Part shown: positions 35,276-47,550 of the stretch, piece after piece
Position numbering within the stretch: position 1 is the first letter of the stretch
Layout of the letters: each line of letters begins with the position of its first letter
Source of the DNA: Linum tenue
Taxonomy: Eukaryota; Streptophyta; Magnoliopsida; Malpighiales; Linaceae
Reading direction: 5' to 3'
Assembly: GCA_946122785.1 (NCBI GenBank)
Contig: CAMGYJ010000004.1
Location: 14,654,150-14,718,149 of the forward strand
DNA length: 64,000 bases
Made by a program: the position numbers and the translations under genes
The notes under the pieces: generated by a model
What the model saw: the letters and a program-made list of their open reading frames with translations, nothing else
Databases searched by the model: none
What the model was told of the DNA's origin: nothing

Positions 35276-35654
35276 TGTCACTATCAGACAATGCGTTAAT
35301 AAATCCTACTTATAGTCCAACTACAGTAGCTACGCTGTGGAAGGGGATAAAAAAAACAACTTTTGAATTGGGCTTTGGCCGGGCGATCGTCAGGTGTTGT
35401 AACCAATAAAGGGAGGATTGTGGAGCTTTGAGAAGTAATGGCTATGGATTATGGAAAGACGGGAAAACAGGGGGAAAAGAAGGGACGGGTTAGCATGCTA
35501 ACCCTTTAAGGGGTTGGTTTTTTTACACCCCTTTGAATTGGTCAATTTTTGTGGTAATTATTGACAAGTATTAATGAAAGTAAACATAATAAATGTTCTG
35601 TTATTAAATACAAAGTAACCATTAAATACACCACATTAATTACCACTTTATTGG

Positions 35655-35815
35655 TATTTGTACCACTGCACTGATACTCAGATATGATATTGCTACCAGT
35701 GCACTGATATCGCTACCAGTGCAGTGGTATTTCTACCAGTACAGTGGTACAACGTATCAGTGCAGTGGTATATCTACCAGTACAGTGGTACACCGTATCA
35801 GTGCAGCGGTATATT
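35655..35815. repeat. Tandem palindromic TACCAGTGCAGTGGTA units
   Basis: Units such as TACCAGTGCACTGATA and TACCAGTACAGTGGTA repeat about every 20 bp. A higher-order period of about 42 bp is seen at 35753-35812. Confidence 0.75.
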
Positions 35816-35929
35816 TTTTGGAGGTGGTCGGAGGGAGTCTGCCGATGGGATTTTCACCGGAGAAGTGTGGCGGCCGGAGGAAGTCTGGTGGTCGGAGACT
35901 GCTGAAAAAGGAAAAATAAAATATAGTGA

Positions 35930-36070
35930 GAGAATTCCTAATGTGTATTTAATGTGTGTATTTAATTCCTAATGTGTATTTAATAGTGAGAGAATTCCTA
36001 ATTAATATGGTACATTTAATTCCTAATGTGTATTTAATGTATGTATTAAATTCTATAGTTGTATTTAATA
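35930..36070. repeat. Tandem AATTCCTAATGTGTATTTAAT units
   Basis: AATTCCTAATGTGTATTT recurs at least three times and GTGAGAG AATTCCTAAT twice, with AT-rich spacers. Confidence 0.7.
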
Positions 36071-36244
36071 TACTAGGGGGTGTCATTTTTCCAACCCCTA
36101 AGGGGGTTAGCATGCTAACCGACCCCGAAAAAGAAAAAGAAGGGAGATAACAGAGCAAGTCGCGGAGGCAAAGAGTATGGTGTGTTAAATGATTAGATGA
36201 TTAACCTTTGAGCTCCGATTATTAATTGTGGAGGCAGTATTTAT

Positions 36245-36736
36245 CAGTGTTGTCAAAACCGAACCGGTCATCGATCCGGATTAGCAAGAGGTTCAAGGTT
36301 TATTGGATAACCGATCATTAACCGGTATTAAAAATCGATCATAAACCTGAACTGGCCTACTTGGTGGAGCTAGTAATGCAAAATCAAAATCAATTTTTAT
36401 CTATTTTTTTCTCAATTTATGATAATACCTTAAAATTAAAATTGAAAAGGAAGGTGGCTACTAAGGTAAGGGAATGGGATTATTTCTTTCCTTTTCAATT
36501 TTATTATGTACAAACTTTCCTTTTCCATTGGTTTAGTTATTTTTGTGAATATTTTAATTGAAAAAAGCAAAAGCTAGCTGACAATCTGTCTTTTCAGTTG
36601 TAAAAACGAAAATAAAAATGGATAAAAGCTTACCCTCTGAATTCCTGCCGCTTTTACGCTTCCGGGACCGGATCAGTGTTCGGGTTCGGTTTTTTTCGGG
36701 CTAACTGGCCGGTCTGGCCCGATTTTCATAATACTG
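36245..36736. mobile_element. Non-autonomous hAT element 3
   Basis: It is 492 bp, with ends CAGTGTTGTCAAAA and TTTTCATAATACTG and a perfect 8 bp duplication GTATTTAT (36237-36244 and 36737-36744). The arms are rich in ACCGG/CCGGT words. There is no transposase. Confidence 0.85.
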
Positions 36737-36911
36737 GTATTTATAATGTAGGTTTCGGGGGAGCTTTGTGTCCACTGTTAAACGAGTAGAAGAAAGAGAG
36801 ATTGTCGTGCGGTGGATGGCGGAGAGACCTAGATGGTTGCCTTCAAACGAGTATATAATTGTGACGTTAGGCTGGAGAGTTTGGCGAGCTTGGAGACGAG
36901 GGAGGAAAAGG

Positions 36912-37289
36912 TTATCGATCAGTGGACGGCGATCATCCGATTCTCTCCACCGACGTAGCACAGGAGATTGTCATCGTGCAGGTCGATAATTCTTTTTTAT
37001 AATTTAGTTAATTTTCATTAAATAATTAAAATGATAAATCATATAGACAAAGTAAGTGGAATGATGAGATGGAAAATATTCTTTTTTATTTTTTTTTAAT
37101 TTCCACACCATAGTTAACTGTCAAACTTTATAGTTGACTGCCATTTAGGACAAATTTAACGGAGTGTAACGGCCGGTGGCTAACGGTGAAACGATTAGTA
37201 AAGTTAGTGGCTAATAAGAAAGAAAAGTAATTCGAGTGGCAAACGTGAAAGATTTGTATAATTTGAGTGACCAAATATGTAATTTAGCC
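36912..37289 (-). repeat. Right TIR of the large MULE
   Basis: Inverted counterpart of 22804-23200, followed by the duplicated TATTTTTAAG. Confidence 0.85.
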
Positions 37290-37299
37290 TATTTTTAAG

Positions 37300-38086
37300 T
37301 ATAAATAAAATATATTTGGAGCATGTACCTTGCATAGTTGGTTGCGTTGAGGGATGCCTTTTGCTACTACGATAAGCAAGGTTTGCGTTATGTGCTCATT
37401 GTAGAGATGTCAAGGTGATTATTGATAAGCTTATCTCTTGGAGTCAATGATGGAAGACATAGGTGGTGTGATCTTCTTCGAAATAGAAATGTGTGCTGAG
37501 TTCCCAGTGTTGTGAAAGGAAAGGCTTTCCCTTTCTGCACTCATCGACCAAAAAAGTAATAGTCACGATAAGATCTCTCTAATATCTACTCAATATAGTA
37601 GTAAATACTAAATATATGATCACAATATCTCCTAAATTAAAGAAAGATCAAAACGAGAATTTCTCAAATCAAGGGAAAATCAAGAGATCGAAGAATTTTC
37701 ATGATGTGGCGGTCAGCCAATAAAAAAGAAGATAAAATTCGTTAGCTAAATCTTTTAACTTTGTGAAAATGTTAATCAAACTTTTGTATATACAGAACAA
37801 TATTAAAAAACAGATAATAAAACATATACATTTGCACAATAAATAATGTTTGCAAATGTCTACATTATTTATGAATATATGCATTTCTATCAAATAACTA
37901 ATGCATTTGCACAACCCTTGATACTTGCACTACAAGTAGTTAAACTCTTGCTTTACAATGAAAAACGACCAAAGAATTGTCGAGTTAGAACTTTTGATGG
38001 GCCGTCCAGCCCATCACTTCAAGCCGCATTATAATTGGGCCCAGAGTACAAAATCCAATTAGGTGAAGGCAGGCCTCTGTTTTTTC
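37300..38086. other. AT-rich non-coding DNA
   Basis: No gene or repeat signature supported. Confidence 0.5.
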
Positions 38087-38266
38087 ATAGTCCATGAAAT
38101 CGTACCGGAGACCTTACCGTAAAATTCAGCGATAGGGTATTTTATGACAAAACCGTAGTTTAATCGTAGTTCAACTGTTAGTACTGTAAAATACCGCCTA
38201 CCGGTTTAGCCTCCAATACTGGTATTTTGTGGTAGAACTGTCGGTACGGTACGGTTTCATGGACCC
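38087..38266. mobile_element. Short MITE, hAT-like ends
   Basis: Inverted ends GTCCATGAAATCGTACCG and CGGTACGGTTTCATGGAC bound about 180 bp. GTTTTTT occurs at both flanks. A decayed relative is at about 39760-39910, sharing GTATTTTAT, TTTAACTGTGGTTCAAC-like and CGATTTAGCCT-like blocks. Confidence 0.6.
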
Positions 38267-40789
38267 TGGTTTTTTGACCATGCATGAACAATAAACTATT
38301 ACAGGCTCACGTTTCTCGGATTTTTTCCATAAATAGCATTGTTTTAAAAAAATTTCCAAAAATAGAACCCAACCCCGAAAAATTCCAAAAATAGCACTAT
38401 TTCTCAAAAACTGCCACCCGACCCAGCGGTTTACACGAAAACAGCAGGGTGAGGGCACGATTTTCATTGAAAACCGCACAGGTAGAGGGCGGTTTTCAAG
38501 ACCACCTGCGGTCGGACTGATTTGGTCCATATAACTTCTTTTTTGAAAAATCCTAACTTAGGTGGAAACTTCAAACGAACGTATCTTTTTGTTCAGGTAT
38601 CTGATCGTAGAGAATTTTTTATTTATTTCGCATAAATTTTTGAGATCTTGCAAGCCGCCCACTACCGTAGGTAGTTGGGTCCCGCTTTCGTCACGAAAAA
38701 ACGTCGTTTGCTACCCCGAACGAGCCTTTTTCGATTTCGTCAAACTTTGAACAACCATAACTTTGTGCTTTAAAACCCGAACTAATTTGAGTAGGATAAC
38801 GGATATGCACTCTCCGTCCCCGACCCGTCATCCCTAAAACTTCTCAGAAATATACAATGCGACAACAGTATTACACTTCTTTTTTTTTTTGCCACCAAAT
38901 GTGCTTTTCTATCGAGCTTTATCTATTGTAATCACTAGCATAGGGCTTGACCTGTTGGTCGGAAGAATTTTGTTGAGTAATATGGTATATAATAATGAAT
39001 ATAATAGATGATTTGAAATGCATGAAATGATTGTTTTCTACCTTAGTTATGCACATAATATTTTTGAAAGTGATCCAACTATGCATAATGTGTTTAGACC
39101 TCAATGAAAAGAGAGAAAAAAAATATAATATAAGCATTACATATAATTATTAAATGAAAAAAAATATAACTAATTGCATTCATTACTTAATCAAACCATA
39201 TAGTTGAATATTAGAGTTGTTTCTCATAATACATACATAATCAACCTTTAGGATGAAATAAAATATCTCATACAGTTTAGTATATCCTTTAAGTTTTTTC
39301 CAATAGAGAGCATTGTTTTTTACCACATTGTTGATAATGAATTTGAAGTTGCTTGATCTGAAATATATAGTAAATGTTGCTAAGTTGTCGCTAATAGTTA
39401 GTTGGATAGTGTGTTGTGTACGAACTTCCCAAATTATTCTCAGATCACAGACATGTCTAGCAACAATGTAGTAATTTTCATGCATCAAATATTTTTTTTT
39501 CATGAAATAATTCAATAAATAAAAATGTATAAAAATAATATTACATGAAATATATGTTACTCATTAAGTTGATGAATGAGCGAAGGTATGAGTAGCATAC
39601 ATTTATTTTAAAAGGTAGAAGTTGCAAAGTGTCTTTTGGGTTGCATGAGATTGCAAATTCTCATTATCGCTAACTGACTTATGTTTTTTTGCAATAGATA
39701 GTTCAAAATGTGCCTTATAACTTTTGTTTCCACCAATGTAAAAGAATTGTTTAAACCAAATGATTGTAAAATCGTATCGAAAATGTTGGTAGTAGAGTAT
39801 TTTATACTGAAGTCATAATTTAACTGTGGTTCAACCGTTTCATATTCCTAAATATCACCTATCGATTTAGCCTATGATGTGAAATTTTATGGTCTAAGCG
39901 CCGGTACATATGATATTTCAATACAAACTTTAAATAAAAAACCACTAAAATACCGACATTATCAAATACCCCTTAAATCTCAGAAATTACAATAATCCTA
40001 TTAAGAAAAAAAATCTTCCAAATGATAATATTGATTTAGGATTGTAAATTTAAATGGAAAAAATATGTCAAATATAATGTCATCTCCTAAAATATATAAA
40101 AACTCAACGGAATTAGGTACAAAAATATCCAATAATCAAAGTAGAATGTCAATTATTTCATACTACCCCATTTTCCTCCTCTATTAAATTTGTCATCATA
40201 CTATCTCTTTGTCTTTCTCTTTGTTTTTCCATTTGTTCTTCCATCTCTCTCAGCTTTGTATCTCACGCATTCCCAGTATCGATTCGCATCCTGCTTACTT
40301 ACGAACCTTTCCTAAACGTAAAAACTGTTTCAGTACTCCACGTGTTCTGTTCCGAGCCTCGTAAATGGTCGTCGACGAGAAAGGATCCCTGTCTTCAACC
40401 TAACGCAACGTCGTTGAATTGGAAGTCGTATTGGAACTCTTCTAAACAATTTCAGAGTTTTGATCCTTTCCAGAACTGTTTTCAAAGATTTGAAGGGTTT
40501 GATCCTTTCCTCCCCAAGAAACATCCAACCGCCATGTTCTCCGGGGGATTTGTTTCCAGACGACGCAGGCATTCCCGTTTGTCAGCCTCTGGTGGTGCTC
40601 TGTACATAATCCAACTCGAACACGGACTCGGGGGGGGTGTTTTAGAGTTTGGAGGCAGGAAGAAGACAATATGGCGGGGACAAGATTAGGTGACTAAGTC
40701 AATCTCAGCCCTCCAATTTCGTTAAGATCTAATGGTTATAATTAATTCAGTTTAATGAAGGGCAATATAATAATGGCATAATTAAATTT
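38267..40789. other. Non-coding, mostly AT-rich DNA
   Basis: 38330-38880 has AAAAATTCCAAAAATAGCAC-style sequence common in plant repeats, but no boundary can be drawn. 38881-40190 is very AT-rich and empty. 40191-40700 is less AT-rich and holds a 115-residue frame (40342-40689) that I do not recognise. It starts FCSEPRKWSSTRKD, has two near-repeats of FQSFDPFQNC/FEGFDPFLPK, and has no supporting context. Confidence 0.45.
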
Positions 40790-42068
40790 GGGCTAATACC
40801 ACTACAACACCCGAACTATCCAAAAAATGTCACTTGTGTCCTATTATATCAAATATTTCATCTGTGTCCTGAACTATTACTCTGTTGACCAGCGTTGACC
40901 AGCGTTGACCGTTAAAATTTAACAGATTGTCTAGTTAGCGTTGATGTGGAAAATGACGTGGAATTTTTAATTCCATTTTATTGAAGAAAATAATTAAAAT
41001 AAAAAAATGAGAAAAAATTGAGAAGATAAGAATCAAATTTTGTCTTTCCTCTCTATCCCTCTACGCCCGACAACTCTTCAGAGCGATCTCGACGCCCGAC
41101 GATTCTTTTAGAGAAACCTCACCGCCCGTCAATTACCGTCGGAACTCTCTGGGCAGTTTGCATCACCGTAGCCTCTGCTTTTCAGCTGGAAATCACTTCA
41201 TTGGAAGATTCTTTGAAGGGATCGAGAGATTGAGCATCGTAGATCTAGATTCTCGAGCAGACCCGGCAACCCAATCCGCCACCACCATACTCATCCCACT
41301 CCGCCGCCACTCGAATCGAACCCGCCAACCCACTCCGCCACCACTCCAATCCGACTCGCAACTGCAACCTCCGGCAAAATCGACCCTCTAGAAACTCTCG
41401 GGCCTCCGAGCCGTCCGCTTCTCCAAAAATCGTCGCTGAATCTCCTTCGCGGTGGCGAGTTCCGTCCTACCGACCCAGGCTGTGAGCTCATGCTCTCTAC
41501 TTCGCCTATCAGTTCCGCTCTCTCCATACCTGCAATATCAGTTGGAAAATTGAAAATAGAAAGAAAACAGAGGACAAGAAAATAGGGGATAGGGGACAAA
41601 GATCATTTGAATGGAGTGATGGGAAGGTTGGCGAGGTGGACAGAAGAGGAAGAAGCAGCAATGGAAAGTCTTCTTGGCTTTTCGTAGATGGTGGTGATTT
41701 TCCGGCGGTGGGGGGAGAGGGGATGAGGATGGGAGGAGGGTTTGGGGATTTGGGGCGGAGGAAGATAAAAGAAATTTATTTTTTGTTTTGATTATTATTT
41801 TATTTTATTATTATTATTATTATTATTTAATTTTAAATTAAAAATAATCTGACGTGGAATCTACATAATCGCCACGTTGCTGCCACGTCAGCCTCAATCT
41901 GACGTTTTCAACACCGTCTGGTCAACCGTTAAGTCTTAACGGTCAACAAAACCGACATGATTCAAATGTCACAAAGAATAATAGTTCAGGACACAAATGG
42001 AATATTTGATACAATAGGACACAAGTGACATTTTTCGGATAGTTCGGGTGTTGTAGTGGTATTAGCCC
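40790..42068. mobile_element. Non-autonomous MULE, same family as 6120-7508
   Basis: It is 1279 bp, with ends GGGCTAATACCACTACAAC and the complement, and a perfect 9 bp duplication ATTAAATTT (40781-40789 and 42069-42077). The GC-rich interior (41050-41480) is unlike the AT-rich arms and probably captured. Its frame at 41158-41391 matches nothing I know. Confidence 0.9.
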
Positions 42069-42077
42069 ATTAAATTT

Positions 42078-42331
42078 TAATTTTCAATTATAAAGTGAAG
42101 ACAAAAATTTCTGGCCTCCCGTCCACCTCCCTTCCGCGGGCCATGGAAATTGCGTCCCTGCCGCCATGGAAACTCCCTTCCGATGGCCATGGAAATTTCC
42201 GGCGCGTTTCCGTACTACCAAACGCTGTGGCCTTTTTACTGGGAACAATTGTAATTCCCCACTTTAGTTACGAGAGAGATGGCGTCAATAATCGGCGTGG
42301 CGGTGAGAGTTTCCAACGACAGCAACAATTT
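42078..42331. other. Non-coding stretch with GGCCATGGAAA repeats
   Basis: GCCATGGAAA occurs three times between 42138 and 42200. Otherwise nothing supported. Confidence 0.5.
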
Positions 42332-42690
42332 GTGATGTTTGTCGAACTATTTTGTAATGTTTGTAAGTCTAGTTTGTAATTTTGTATTAAGTAGGTTTGT
42401 ATCGTTTATTATTCCAGTTTGTAATTTTTATCTATTATGTTTGTAATGTTTATATGACTAATTTGTATCTATTGTAATTTGCAATGTTTGTTTGTCGATT
42501 TTGTATGCTTTGTATTTATTGGTTTGTAATACCAGTTTATCGATTTGTATTATAAGTAGCTGTATTTTATACGGTTCGTATGGTTTGTACTGTTTGTCGT
42601 TTCCTTTTGCAAAGTTTGTAAGCTTGGTTATTTTTGTAGTGTTTGTTGGTTTCTTTTGTAATGTTTGTAATGGTTTGTACACTAGTTCTT
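42332..42690 (+). repeat. TTTGTA/GTTTGTAATG low-complexity tract
   Basis: The plus strand is dominated by T and G, with about 25 TTTGTA- or GTTTGT-like words over 360 bp and very few C. This is degenerate, not a fixed-period satellite. Confidence 0.75.
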
Positions 42691-42749
42691 AAAAATAATT
42701 CCCAAAATACATAAGTTATAAAAAAATTCCCAAAAGTACACATGTTTCA

Positions 42750-43060
42750 CATTCACCGTTTTTTACAAACGCAGTGAATATAATCACCGGGTTAGACAAA
42801 TACGGTGAACATTTCACCGTTTTACATTAAAACGATGACGTGTTCACCGTCTTTAACTAAAGCGGTGAAGTATTCGCCACGTTTAACCAAAACGGTGAAG
42901 ACATCACCGTTTAAATTAAACGCGGTGAATACGTCACCGTTTTGTTCAGCCACAATGAAAGCGATGCGGATCACTGACGTGGACAAACGCGGTGCATTCA
43001 CCGTGTTATACAAACGCGGAGAATACCCCGCGTTTGTCCACGTCAACGATCCGCGTCGCG
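42750..43060. repeat. Array of about 30 bp imperfect palindromes (CACCGTTT...AAACGGTG)
   Basis: Successive units have the plan TTCACCGTTT-loop-AAACGGTGAA, for example around 42755, 42787, 42815, 42846, 42874, 42905 and 42986. The last part (42964-43057) is one larger inverted repeat with arms ACGTGGACAAACGCGG and CCGCGTTTGTCCACGT. Open frames on both strands are by-products of the repeats. Confidence 0.75.
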
Positions 43061-43110
43061 GAGCCGCTCACCGTTGCCGTTGGATGCGGTGAGGCGCGGA
43101 TTTTGGTTTT

Positions 43111-43366
43111 TGACTCGCTATGACACAACTCCTAACAATGGCCAAGTGTAACCAATGAAAGGGACTGCAGTATAGTGGCTCAAGTAATAAATATCGAATC
43201 CACGGGTCTCTAGAGTTACTATTACTCAGCTTCAGTTCATTATCTAGCAAACCAGATTAAGATGAAAGAACTAAAACTACTCTAGCAAACTACAATTAAA
43301 GTTAATCTAATTACAGGTTGGGAACTCACTTAGGTATGATTCCCCCTAGCCACTAGCCAGATTAAG
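43111..43366 (+). repeat. LTR-end-like repeat fragment, copy 2
   Basis: Inverted copy of 23718-23978, closely similar over about 255 bp. It starts TGACTCGCTATGACAC. Confidence 0.7.
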
Positions 43367-45604
43367 GATTGGTGGTCAATCCTCTTCTTCAATCCCTACT
43401 TCAAATCCTCTTCAATCGTCGTCGCCTCCCACCACTTCCGACGCACCGTCCAGATCTTCTTTCCAAGAGGAAGAACACGTCCAAGGGTTCGATTCGACGA
43501 GATTGCAGTGCAGACACCATAGTAGGCAAGAATTTTGTTCTGTGTTTTCAGATTTTGAGGATTTTGAATATGGGTCTCGCAATGGCAGAGCATTGGGGGG
43601 CGTGTCCAGCGGAGGAAGTGGAAGCGACATTTGGTTGTGGGTTTGTTTGTCTGTTGGCTACGACGATGGTGAGAATGGTGACGTGAAGGATATCTTGTCA
43701 CTAATCTGCTCGATCTAGAGGCCATTTTGGGAGTCCCTTCTCGGTTTGGTGATGAATCGACAGTGACGACAAAGAAGAGGACGTCGAAAGCAGCTGGGTT
43801 CTTTTCGCAAGAAGAAGATATATTTAAAATGGGACTCGACATATATAAAATATTTTTGTAATTTAAAATGTGACGTGGCTGCCATGTGGCATGGGTAGTC
43901 TATGTGGACATGATGTGTTATCTTGGTGGCAGCCACATCAGCCTAGCGTCCATTCAACTGTCGAAATAGTTGACGGTGTTAAAGTATTTCTCGAAAATGG
44001 CTAAATTAGTCAAACAAATTTTAAAAATGTGTCTATATCTGGTATTTCTCAAAAAGTGGCTATTAATGTCACAAACGCCAAAGTAATGGCTATGAAAGTG
44101 TATTTTGCCTTAAAATTACTACAACATCCAATTTTCAAAGTGGGAGGGGTTCTGACTTCTGACTCTTCCGCCCTTTTATTATGTGTCCAACATACAGGTG
44201 GTAACTGGTAAATATTTCAAATGTGTGTACTTATCAAAATGCTAACACACTCCGCGGATGGGGGATGGGATCTCACCTCAAACAACTTTATAGCTAACCT
44301 TGTTATGTCAAATGCATGGTTGACCTCAAACCCCTGTGAATGAGGTTACAAGGAAAGATTAACTTGTCCGAATGTTCATTTAGGCGCTCTTGACTAGTCA
44401 ACAAAACATTCATTTGCATCTTTCCCTAAAAAATTTATAGATAATATTAATTAATTTGATACCCTTCGCTTCGGCTGATTTATAGTATAATTAATAATGA
44501 GATGAGAAAAGAGCACCCCCATTTCAAAATCCCTGCTTCCAGAGTGTTTTGCGGAGGGGTATTTTGGGTAGAAAGTTACAAGTTGAAACTTCCGCATTCG
44601 GCTTTGTTTTTTAGTTGGGTTTGCTTCCTGGCCTAGTATGCTATATTGGTTTACACATTCTCCTGTTTCTTGCGGTTATTCATCGATTTCTTTTACCGTC
44701 CAGATAGGTTGTAACCGTCATCGTTGTTGAGTCCCGAAAATGTTTGCCAAATTCATCTTCTTCATCCGCAATGCTTCGAACTCAACTTCGGTTTCTATTG
44801 TTGCGGCCAACCTCTCCTAATCTATTTTGATTGCCGCTACACAAAATCCCTAACGGCCCTCTCTACACTATATCTCTATTGCATTTTCTTTGTTTCGGGT
44901 CTTTCAAATTGAATCTCTATTATGCATTCCTGCTATGGCCATCTCTCTCGATTTCAGCTATCCGTTAATGTAACTCGGGCTGATAATTTAAGCAATCTCT
45001 ATTCTGTATTCCAACTATGGCCGTCGCAGTAAGTGATCAATTTCCGATTTGTTGTGTCGCATATAACAGGGTTAAATATTTATATGCGTTGGACTGGTTA
45101 TTTCAAGTATACTGGGAAATATGTCACTGTCGTCCAGTAATTCTGAGGGTAACAATCAAATTGAGCATGGCGAGTCGAGTACCCAAGGCTCATGCTGCCC
45201 GGCTCAATTGTCTATTCATTGAGGTATTTTGTCTACTGTCTGTGTTATGCATATTAGATTTGTAGCATTATGTTGTGCATTGGTTGTTTGAAACATCGTT
45301 ATGTTGTAAAGGTGGTTTAAACGTGGAAGCTCGGAACGATATGTCGTATTCACTGTCACAAAAGAAACGCTCCGCTGTCCCGTGTGAGTTTGAATAATAT
45401 TATTGTTTAAATTTTATTTGTACAGTAGAGTTATTATATTTTTTTTAATTCTTATCTGGTATCGATAGGGAAAAGGAGAGCTGTTTTTATATAGAATGAA
45501 GATCATCAGCACCGTTACATTCTGTCTGCCGCGGAGGAAGAGAAATATGATGAAGGTTTGTGGTGATAATGAAAGATGTTTGGTCGTGGATCTTGATAGT
45601 ATGA
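43367..45604. other. Non-coding, possible Helitron 5' flank
   Basis: 43369-43842 has unrecognised overlapping frames. 43860-43985 has GTGGCTGCCATGTGG and GGTGGCAGCCACATC, a TIR-interior-like inverted pair. From about 44500 the sequence probably belongs to the Helitron leader, but no diagnostic 5' end was found. The 45017-45265 frame is unrecognised. Confidence 0.4.
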
Positions 45605-47535
45605 TTGATGTGCAATATGCTTTGTGCAGAACAAGCAATGTTACAGTCAGAGCTTAACCAGCTTAGTCAAAACTTGGCTTTTGTTGCACGTCAAAGAAGA
45701 CGTTCTATTCTTAAACGAAAGGGTCACGGGAGGCGAATGCGTATTGATAACAGAGGTTTATTTAATTGGGAATGTGTTATATATCATCCACATATTGGTA
45801 AATTGTATTGGTTGGATGGTATAATTTACTACTGGTTTGTTTATTATTTTAAATAGGAGTGGAAGTAACTTTTACTCGGCTATTGAGTAAACGTCTGAGA
45901 TTAATGAGACGTATCTATCTACATAGAAAGAGATTTGGTCAACCCAATTTCCACAATTTAGTATATCAAAGTATGTATATCCGATTTATGGACTATATAG
46001 ATTATTTCTTACATTTTCTTGCTTATGGTTGTTTCGAGATAAGTTTGTAATGATGGTTAATAAGTTTATATTCTTCCAATGGTGTTACTTTTGTATTTTT
46101 GGTAGCGTTTGCTACTTTTATTATCATTATATGTGTCTATATTGTATTAGGTATCCATGAGGTGGAATTTTTCAACATTGGCCCGCCCCTATGTACGTGT
46201 CGGCATTGTGGAGCTGTTATGTGGCGGTTGGAGAGTACGTTATCCACGCGAAAGGATATGAATCCTTCTTTTGGACTGTGTTGCAAGAATGATAAAGTTA
46301 AACTACCAGCCCGTAGAGATCCTCCTCCTTTTCTTCTCCGTTTACTTACTGAGGACACTATCGTGGCCCGTCATTTTCAGCTACACTTTGGAGGATATAA
46401 CGGTGTTTTCTGCTTAGTTTCCATCGAAGGTAAAATCAATCATTCTATTAATGATGGTCGTGGAGTATATGTGTACTCTATTGGGGTCAGATTTATCGTC
46501 GTATAGGCTCTTTGCTTCCTGGTGAAGGAGATAGACCCAAATTTGCTGAGTTATATATTCACGATTCTAATAATAAGGTGAAAATTCGGTTAGATTTTTA
46601 CTCTACCGATCTTGAACGAAATCCATTGCGGGAGTGTATTGTTCAAGGTTTGCAGGACATGTTTGATGCAAACAATATTTTGGTTCGGATGTTTCGTTCT
46701 GCGAGAGATAGGATTGAACAATCTGGCGTGGAGGAACTTCAACTTAAGATTCTTGCGAAATGGTAGATAAACAGTAGAGAATATGATTTACCTTCTGCTA
46801 GTGAGATTGATGCCCTTATAGTTGATGAAACCTGTAACCAAAAATTTTCTCCATATATTATCGTTCATCAAAACGGATCTAACATGGAGAGAATAAGCTT
46901 TTACCATCCCAGCCTAATGGCATTGCAATATCCTATTTTGTTTCCCTATGGTTAAGATGGGTAGCATCCAAGTATATGTTATTCTACTTTTAATGACTAT
47001 ATTGATGAAGGGGAGAAAATGATAAGTCAATGTGATTTTTATGCCTACCGACTTCAGACCAGAATGCATGAATTGAATTCGTTATTACTTTCTGGAAAAT
47101 TGTTTCAATAGTATGCAGTAAATGCTTATGCTCTTATTGAGGCTGAAAGGTTAGAATGGATGCGTAGTCATCAGACAAAGTTGCGGGGACACTATTATTC
47201 AGATCTGATAAATTCGTATATGAGAGGTGATAGCGATCTCAAGTTGTCTGGAAAACCGATTATTTTGGCTGCTTCGCATACATGTAGTCCGAGATACAAG
47301 TAAGAGTTTAAGGATGCTATGGCAATTTGCAAATGGTTGGGGTATCCTGATCTATTTATAACTTTCACTTGCAATTCTAATTGGCCCGAGATTCAGATGA
47401 TGGTTGATTTGATAAGGAAATTTACTGGTAAGGATCCTAACCATGTGGATGTTATTGCACGAGTATTCAAAATAAAGCTTGATGAGTTTATGTTTGAGAT
47501 TCGTAACAAGGAAATCTTCGGGAAGATCAATGCAT
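45605..47535 (+). pseudogene. Helitron Rep-helicase, N-terminal part
   Basis: An early block has ARQRRRSILKRK. Then comes a Cys-rich segment CTCRHCGAVMW followed by FGLCCKNDKVKLP, the zinc-finger-like region of plant Helitrons. Next are GKINHSINDGRGVYVY and LPGEGDRPKFAELYIHD, then the Helitron-like N domain (LQYPILFPYG; LFITFTCNSNWPEI). In-frame stops lie at 46953, 46962, 47109 and 47301, and a frame change lies near 46500. Exon sequence ends at 47535 before GTAGGTATTTG. Confidence 0.85.
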
Positions 47536-47550
47536 GTAGGTATTTGTATT

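Larger units (their letters stand above)
35488..36122. mobile_element. MITE with GGTTAGCATGCTAACC ends
   Basis: Both ends carry the self-complementary 16-mer GGTTAGCATGCTAACC. Inside it are inverted CCAACCCC/GGGGTTGG, so the element is about 635 bp with terminal inverted repeats. It contains two tandem arrays. I could not fix its duplication. A related TAACCCCTATAAGGGTTAG hairpin occurs at 32443-32461. Confidence 0.65.
22804..37289. mobile_element. Large Mutator-like element with long TIRs, heavily nested
   Basis: The inverted ends, AGCTAAATTACAC at 22804 and the complement of GGCTAAATTACAT ending at 37289, stay alignable for roughly 380-400 bp. A perfect 10 bp duplication, TATTTTTAAG, flanks it (22794-22803 and 37290-37299). 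I see no transposase. The element carries a pectinesterase fragment and later received a copia, gypsy LTRs, hAT elements and MITEs, which explains its 14.5 kb span. Confidence 0.88.

Noticed and set aside
36768..36989. 73-residue Trp/Arg-rich frame
   Set aside because: Its right half runs into the MULE inverted repeat; no family match.
40342..40689. 115-residue forward frame as a host gene
   Set aside because: No recognisable domain, overlapping frames on the other strand, repeat-dense surroundings.
42805..43092. 95-residue forward and 74-residue reverse frames with repeated SPxLTKAVK-like peptides
   Set aside because: Direct result of the palindromic DNA repeats; no start context.
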